This document shows positions 59,501 to 64,000 of a DNA stretch of 64,000 nucleotides, piece after piece. The stretch lies in assembly GCF_008831285.2 (NCBI RefSeq), contig NC_045144.1, positions 19,547,716-19,611,715 of the forward strand, given 5' to 3'. The DNA comes from Nymphaea colorata. Its lineage: Eukaryota; Streptophyta; Magnoliopsida; Nymphaeales; Nymphaeaceae. Made by a program: the position numbers and the translations under genes. The notes beneath the pieces are model-generated. The model worked only from the letters and a program-made list of their open reading frames with translations. It searched no databases and was not told where the DNA came from. The stretch's first letter is position 1, and each line of letters opens with the position of its first letter.

Positions 59501-62500
59501 GCTTGGGTGTATGGTGGAGATAAACATTGCCTAGCAAATACACCCCACAGAAATTTCCTCACCCATCAAATGCCCCCTAAGGAACTGATTACTGATATGA
59601 AAGCAAAAAAATAAAGCATCAGTGTTTAGAACGTATTCAACCAAGTGAGTGCCGCCATTATGTGGTCCCCAAGGCCATAATGCATCTACACATTGAATTT
59701 CCATAGGCTACTAAAGGCACGTATTTAGATTGAGACCAAGTGTAATGCTACTTGGAGTTCTTATTTGGAAGTTTCCAACTTCCCTCATCCATTAGTCCAA
59801 TCCATACTTAGATATTGCGGCAAGAACAACTTCATATACAATAGATTAACGCTGAAGTTAAAGGAAGCCTTACCGTCAGAGATGATGAAACTTGATCAAG
59901 CTGTTTACCAATGGCTATACATGCATCAGAAAAGCTGTGTCTTGTGGCGAACATCAAGTCAGAAATTCTCCAACCCTACCATAAAAAATAGGCATAGAAG
60001 GTGGATAATATGCCCCTTAGCTCCATAAAGAATTGTCATTGGCAATCAAAATAAGAAACAGTGCTGTCAAAGTAGTGACTTGCTTCCAAGTGGAGCCGGA
60101 TTCCCGAACAGGAGTCATGAAAATAAGTATTGAACATAGACAAGGATTTCTAGCAAATCATGAAGAGTAATAAAAACATCCATGGCCTTACAATAGCAGG
60201 TTCACAGAGTAGAAATAGCCCCCATATTCACATACGTCTAATGAATAAAGATGAACAATGTTTTGTTGAAGCATAGTTTCATGGACACATGATAGATGAT
60301 CCCATGAACATTACTACCACAGCAACCAGGTTCACCTTTCATGCCTTGATGGCCATCTCATTCCTAGTTGGGTGGCAAGGAGAGACAAGGAGCTAAAAAG
60401 TGTCCTATGTTCCAGCAGCCAGGGGAAATCTTGTTAAGTACTTCTTGACATCTTGTATAGAAGAACATTTTCCATGAATCTACTCCAGCACATATATGTT
60501 AGAATGTTAATGTACTTATAAATTGCATTCTCAAAACTTTCAAGTCTAGAAAAGCACCATAATAATTGACAAGTCACAGAGAATTAGTTGTTATCCCAAT
60601 GATTTGCGGTTACATCAACTAGAAATGAAGAATATACGGGTGAATCTGATGACTGAATCACTAAGAGGCAAATCAAGCACACTATACCTTCCACCATATG
60701 TATCCATATCCCACAGCTCCAATGACAAGGATAGGCATGGCATATGTACGAGCACCTGCAAACCAGACACAGTGATTATACTACATTGCACAACCACTTC
60801 TATGTGATTAAGATGTAACTTTTTATAAACATGACCATCCAAACATAACAAGGAGTTTGCACAATGAATTGATGGATGGAAAATTGATGAATGGGATCCT
60901 TAAGCAATACACGGCACCATAAGAGCAGGAACAGATAACTCTGGAAATGCACAGCCGTAAAGGGCATGAGTGTCTTGTCACAAACATATGTACGGGTTTT
61001 AAACGGCGATTTTTTTTTGGTATAATACGGCGAAATTGAAAATCTCGGCAGATTTTAAAAAGATCTTAAAAAAGATAATCTAAAAATAAAATGCAAAAGA
61101 TGCAGAAAGAAAATGTAGAAATAAAGAAAGTGAATACATGCCCCTCCCCTAGTGCATTTTTTTTTGCATTTTTTGGCTTTTTTTGACATTTTTTCAAAAA
61201 GACAGGTTTTTTCGGCTGAGCTATTTTTGGCATATAAAATGGGGTTTCTTCAAAAAAGACTGGTTTTAGGTGACAATGCACGAGACCAACTAAAATATGG
61301 GGTGAATTTAAGTGCAGGCAAGATGGAGAATTTCTACCGGAAACCTCCAGGGTCCCAACTCCCGACCTCATTAGATCTGGAAATCTACTAATAAAAAGGT
61401 CCATTTTACAAAATTATGATAATCACAAATTGCTGGCACAATGAAAAAAAACTTAATTCTGCTCCTTATCACAATGTACAATCTTTCCTATATTTCATGC
61501 ATATTGCAAAAGCAATTCTACTGCCCAATATGACTGGGTAAGAATAACAATCTCCTCCACATTTTAAATCAATAAATCCTACTTATAAAAGGTGAATAAG
61601 CAGAAATGCAGTTGAGAGTACGTATCATTCATCATTTGATAATTGATAGATGCAGCAAAATTGTTTGGCAGATAGAGGAATCTTCATTCTCAAATCCCTG
61701 TCCAGAAAAACCAACCTGATCTAGAACTTCCAGTTATGACCGTGACTGATCTTGAAGATGCAAACTGTTGAAGCTCTGCTCTTAGGCTATTTACCTGTGA
61801 AAAGCAGTACAATGGTGACAAGGTCATCCTTTCACTTTTCAGCACAAGTTCAATGACATATATCATAATGTATTTGGTGCAAGTGCAACGTGTTGGAAAC
61901 CAATAACAAGAAAATTATCATATCAAGTCACCAAGTACAATCTTGGGATATACAGCAAAAAAATCAGAGTTGAATTGCTTAATACATGGAAACTTTCTAA
62001 CTCCTGTTGCTGGCAAATAGATTTTAATGGTGATGAGGATAAACAGAACAACTATTTGCACCAGCCAACATTTCCCCTATAAGCTGTTTGACAGTAATAT
62101 AAGTCAAACAATAGTTCTTCACCCGAACATGTTCAAGTCCTTCAATGTCAGATAGTATCACTCATGAAGCACAATCTTCCAGTTTAAGGACATTTTCAAA
62201 TTTTCTCATGTTACATGTCTATAGTTTCAGAATGATGACTACATTGAGCCAACTTCCCTTATGCCTGCCAGTAGACCATTTTAACTTGGTCACTTGTCAC
62301 AGTCAGAAAAAGTGTGATATGCACAAGCCAGTTCACTGAACCACTGAAGGAACCAAATTACAACAATTTAATGTGTTGGATTCAGAAAGCTTTGGACTCA
62401 ATTTTGCATGGATGGTCTATTCAAGGAAACTGGCCAGAAGAGGTCCATGAGTCCATTCCCCATATAAGGATGCAGTAACAAAAGATTCTTCTCCACCCAG

Positions 62501-63929
62501 CTAAGAAATGCGAGTCCATTGTCCACATTAAAGTGTTACACAATTTCTCAGCAAATATAGAGTCTGTTGCTGCTGTTGGTACTCATGTAAAACATATCCC
62601 CAAAGAATTGGTTCAGTTTTGTAGTTGCATATAATTCATTTTCCGTGAAAGTTCATTGTTATTGATTATAGTGCTCAAGAAAAGAAATAATAGAACACCA
62701 AGCTCAGCATCAGCAAATTATATTTGGTAGGCAAATCAGCCATCATAATTTCGAGGAACAGCTATCTCAGTTACCAGAGGACCACAACAGCTTTTGTTCA
62801 CTTAGGTCTACAGAATCGTTTCACCAAAGTTGAGTTGCAACCACATTTCACATAAGCAAGCAAAAATTACAAAACGTCAATGTGGAAAATGCGTATAAGA
62901 TATAGAGAACTTATATTTTTCACTATTATCCATGGAAAAATATATTTTGGGAGTTCATGAGGCACTAACAAGGCTTCAACAACTATCCGTGCACCAGATA
63001 TTTCTATTAAGGAACAGACATGTTTATAATGAAATTAAACGGTGTGATGGGTGGGTAGCAAATTGTAATCAAATTCTTAGACACAACAATAGCTCAGATA
63101 GGTACTTGTGCCATAAGAGCGTCATTTTGCGGTTTGATCTTTGAAGGTGGATCCTCCTGCTGAAGATGATTGAAGACAATCTGACAGATAAAGCACGAGT
63201 TAGAAATGCTGACAAGAAATGTCAGCAGAAGTTTGCTCAAAGTATAACAAAATGAAAACATTCTCATGGATTATGTAACAGATTTTGCAATAAGAAAGAT
63301 AGATAAGGAAAACATTCTTATAGTCTGCCAGACGCAAGCGTGAGATACACACTGTTCCTGAAACATTTAGCTTAAATGTACAAATAAGATAATGACAAAA
63401 GGTTTTGCCTCGAGTATAAAACGATTGCATGAATCCCAAAAAAACATCAATGGACCAAAGAACCTAAATCCAAAAAACAATTAGAACTTGAAACCACCTC
63501 ATCATTACGACTAAAAGTAGATGGCTGGCTGCATAGTTCTCAAAAGATACCAGTGACTAGGTCAAAGAACAAGGCGATTAAAGCTTCTACGAATCATCTT
63601 GCACAACCATAATTAATCCGTGATGGGTTAACTTGTTGACTCCCAAAATAAATGCAAATATAACGCCAAATTGTCTCCACCACCAAAATTTATACCTTCT
63701 ATTGATGGGCACGCACAGGAATACAGCATATTATACCGATATCGAACCAGAGTACAAAAACCTCAGCCGTATGAACACTCTAAGACTCACGACAATGTCA
63801 GAATTTAAGTACTCCAGATCGGGCGCATTTTCTAGATACAAGTAAAAAGTGGTACCTTCAGGGCCCCAGAGAGAAAGTCCGAGACCTTTGAGGCTCCACC
63901 ATCCTTTGCAAGAACTGATCCAAGAAAAC
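56586..63929 (-). CDS. DUF1664 coiled-coil membrane protein, 5' end beyond the window
   Basis: Thirteen exons, all with GT-AG borders and compatible phases: 63,856-63,929; 63,106-63,180; 61,716-61,794; 60,688-60,755; 59,874-59,975; 58,100-58,189; 57,933-57,998; 57,780-57,812; 57,606-57,686; 57,199-57,264; 57,048-57,113; 56,927-56,971; 56,586-56,780. They encode the last 345 residues. Family hallmarks in order: FLGSVLAKDGGASKVSDFLS near the start, a hydrophobic segment with GAVGYGYIWWKGW (probable membrane span), a coiled-coil (GKQLDQVSSSLTAAKRHLSS, then RIDRVDANLDE), DIESVHHAVQCLE, and EEKQDFTNDGVHQLC. The Ser-rich tail ends GWRLPVLNASFITRTRSATY. Two exons are tiny (33 and 45 nt). The missing first exon should encode only an N-terminal hydrophobic start. 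The molecular role of the family is not established; relatives carry loose golgin- or GRIP-like labels. Confidence 0.88.
59035..59292. repeat. MITE-like element in a DUF1664 intron
   Basis: AGGGTGTGTTTGTTTCACAG at the left faces ATCCGAGGCTATCAAATACTACCTT at the right as degenerate inverted ends. GGATTTAAGGTCAGACC-like text recurs inside in both directions. A relative starts at 1753. Confidence 0.5.
59325..59580. repeat. Second MITE-like element in the same DUF1664 intron
   Basis: CGGGCACCCAATAGGCTGGG at the left faces CACCCATCAAATGCCCCC at the right. TAA lies beside both ends, with two extra bases on the left. Its reading frame of 134 codons on the plus strand is therefore not a gene. Confidence 0.5.
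60990..61225. repeat. GTATAATAC family copy E in a DUF1664 intron
   Basis: GGTTTTAAACGGCGATTTTT and GGTATAATACGGCGAAATTG match copy D (AGTTTTAAATAGCGAGG, CCGGTATAATACAGTGAAC). The rest is diverged. Confidence 0.5.
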
Positions 63930-64000
63930 CTACAAAAACAAATATACAGACAGAAGAGTAAGGTTCTTAGTTCAAGAGAGAGAGAAAGACTAACGGACTA

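Noticed and set aside
59210-59614. 134-codon plus-strand frame
   Set aside because: It lies across two MITE-like elements within an intron of the minus-strand DUF1664 gene and has no protein features.

Overview
The window is plant nuclear DNA, almost certainly from a flowering plant. The evidence is an SBP-box transcription factor gene carrying a miR156 target site, a MIR171 hairpin, a gene of the plant DUF1664 family with many short GT-AG introns, and AT-rich intergenic DNA full of MITEs, tRNA-like SINE copies and (TA)n/(GA)n microsatellites. I cannot name the species. No bacterial, plasmid or viral gene, CRISPR array or rRNA was seen, and I found no transposase or reverse transcriptase coding sequence.

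Layout: a small intronless gene lies on the minus strand at 219-530 with a TATA box at 622-633. From 0.6 to 13 kb there is gene-poor, repeat-rich DNA. A MIR171 locus sits on the minus strand at about 13.4-13.6 kb; its hairpin lies inside a segment bounded by good splice sites. From 13.6 to 21.9 kb there is repeat DNA with two long microsatellites and one weak ORF. The SBP-box (SPL) gene occupies 21,955-26,135 on the minus strand (three coding exons, 435 aa), with its promoter near 26.65 kb. From 29.5 to 56.5 kb no convincing protein gene is visible. That stretch holds a nested MITE with an internal 282-bp tandem duplication, a Tourist-like and a hAT-like MITE next to each other with recognisable target-site duplications, SINE-like copies, tandem repeats and two GC-richer islands of unclear origin. 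The last 7.4 kb (56,586-63,929, minus strand) holds thirteen exons of a DUF1664 coiled-coil membrane protein gene whose first exon lies beyond the right edge.

How the genes relate: the SPL gene and MIR171 both belong to the small-RNA-controlled developmental programme of plants. The SPL transcript is a miR156 target, and miR171 targets HAM/SCL-type GRAS genes, none of which is in this window. They are separate transcription units about 8 kb apart and nothing in the sequence links them. The DUF1664 gene and the 219-530 gene are unrelated housekeeping-type or uncharacterised genes. Exon boundaries were worked out by hand from reading frame, GT-AG sites and family resemblance; no alignment or expression data were available.
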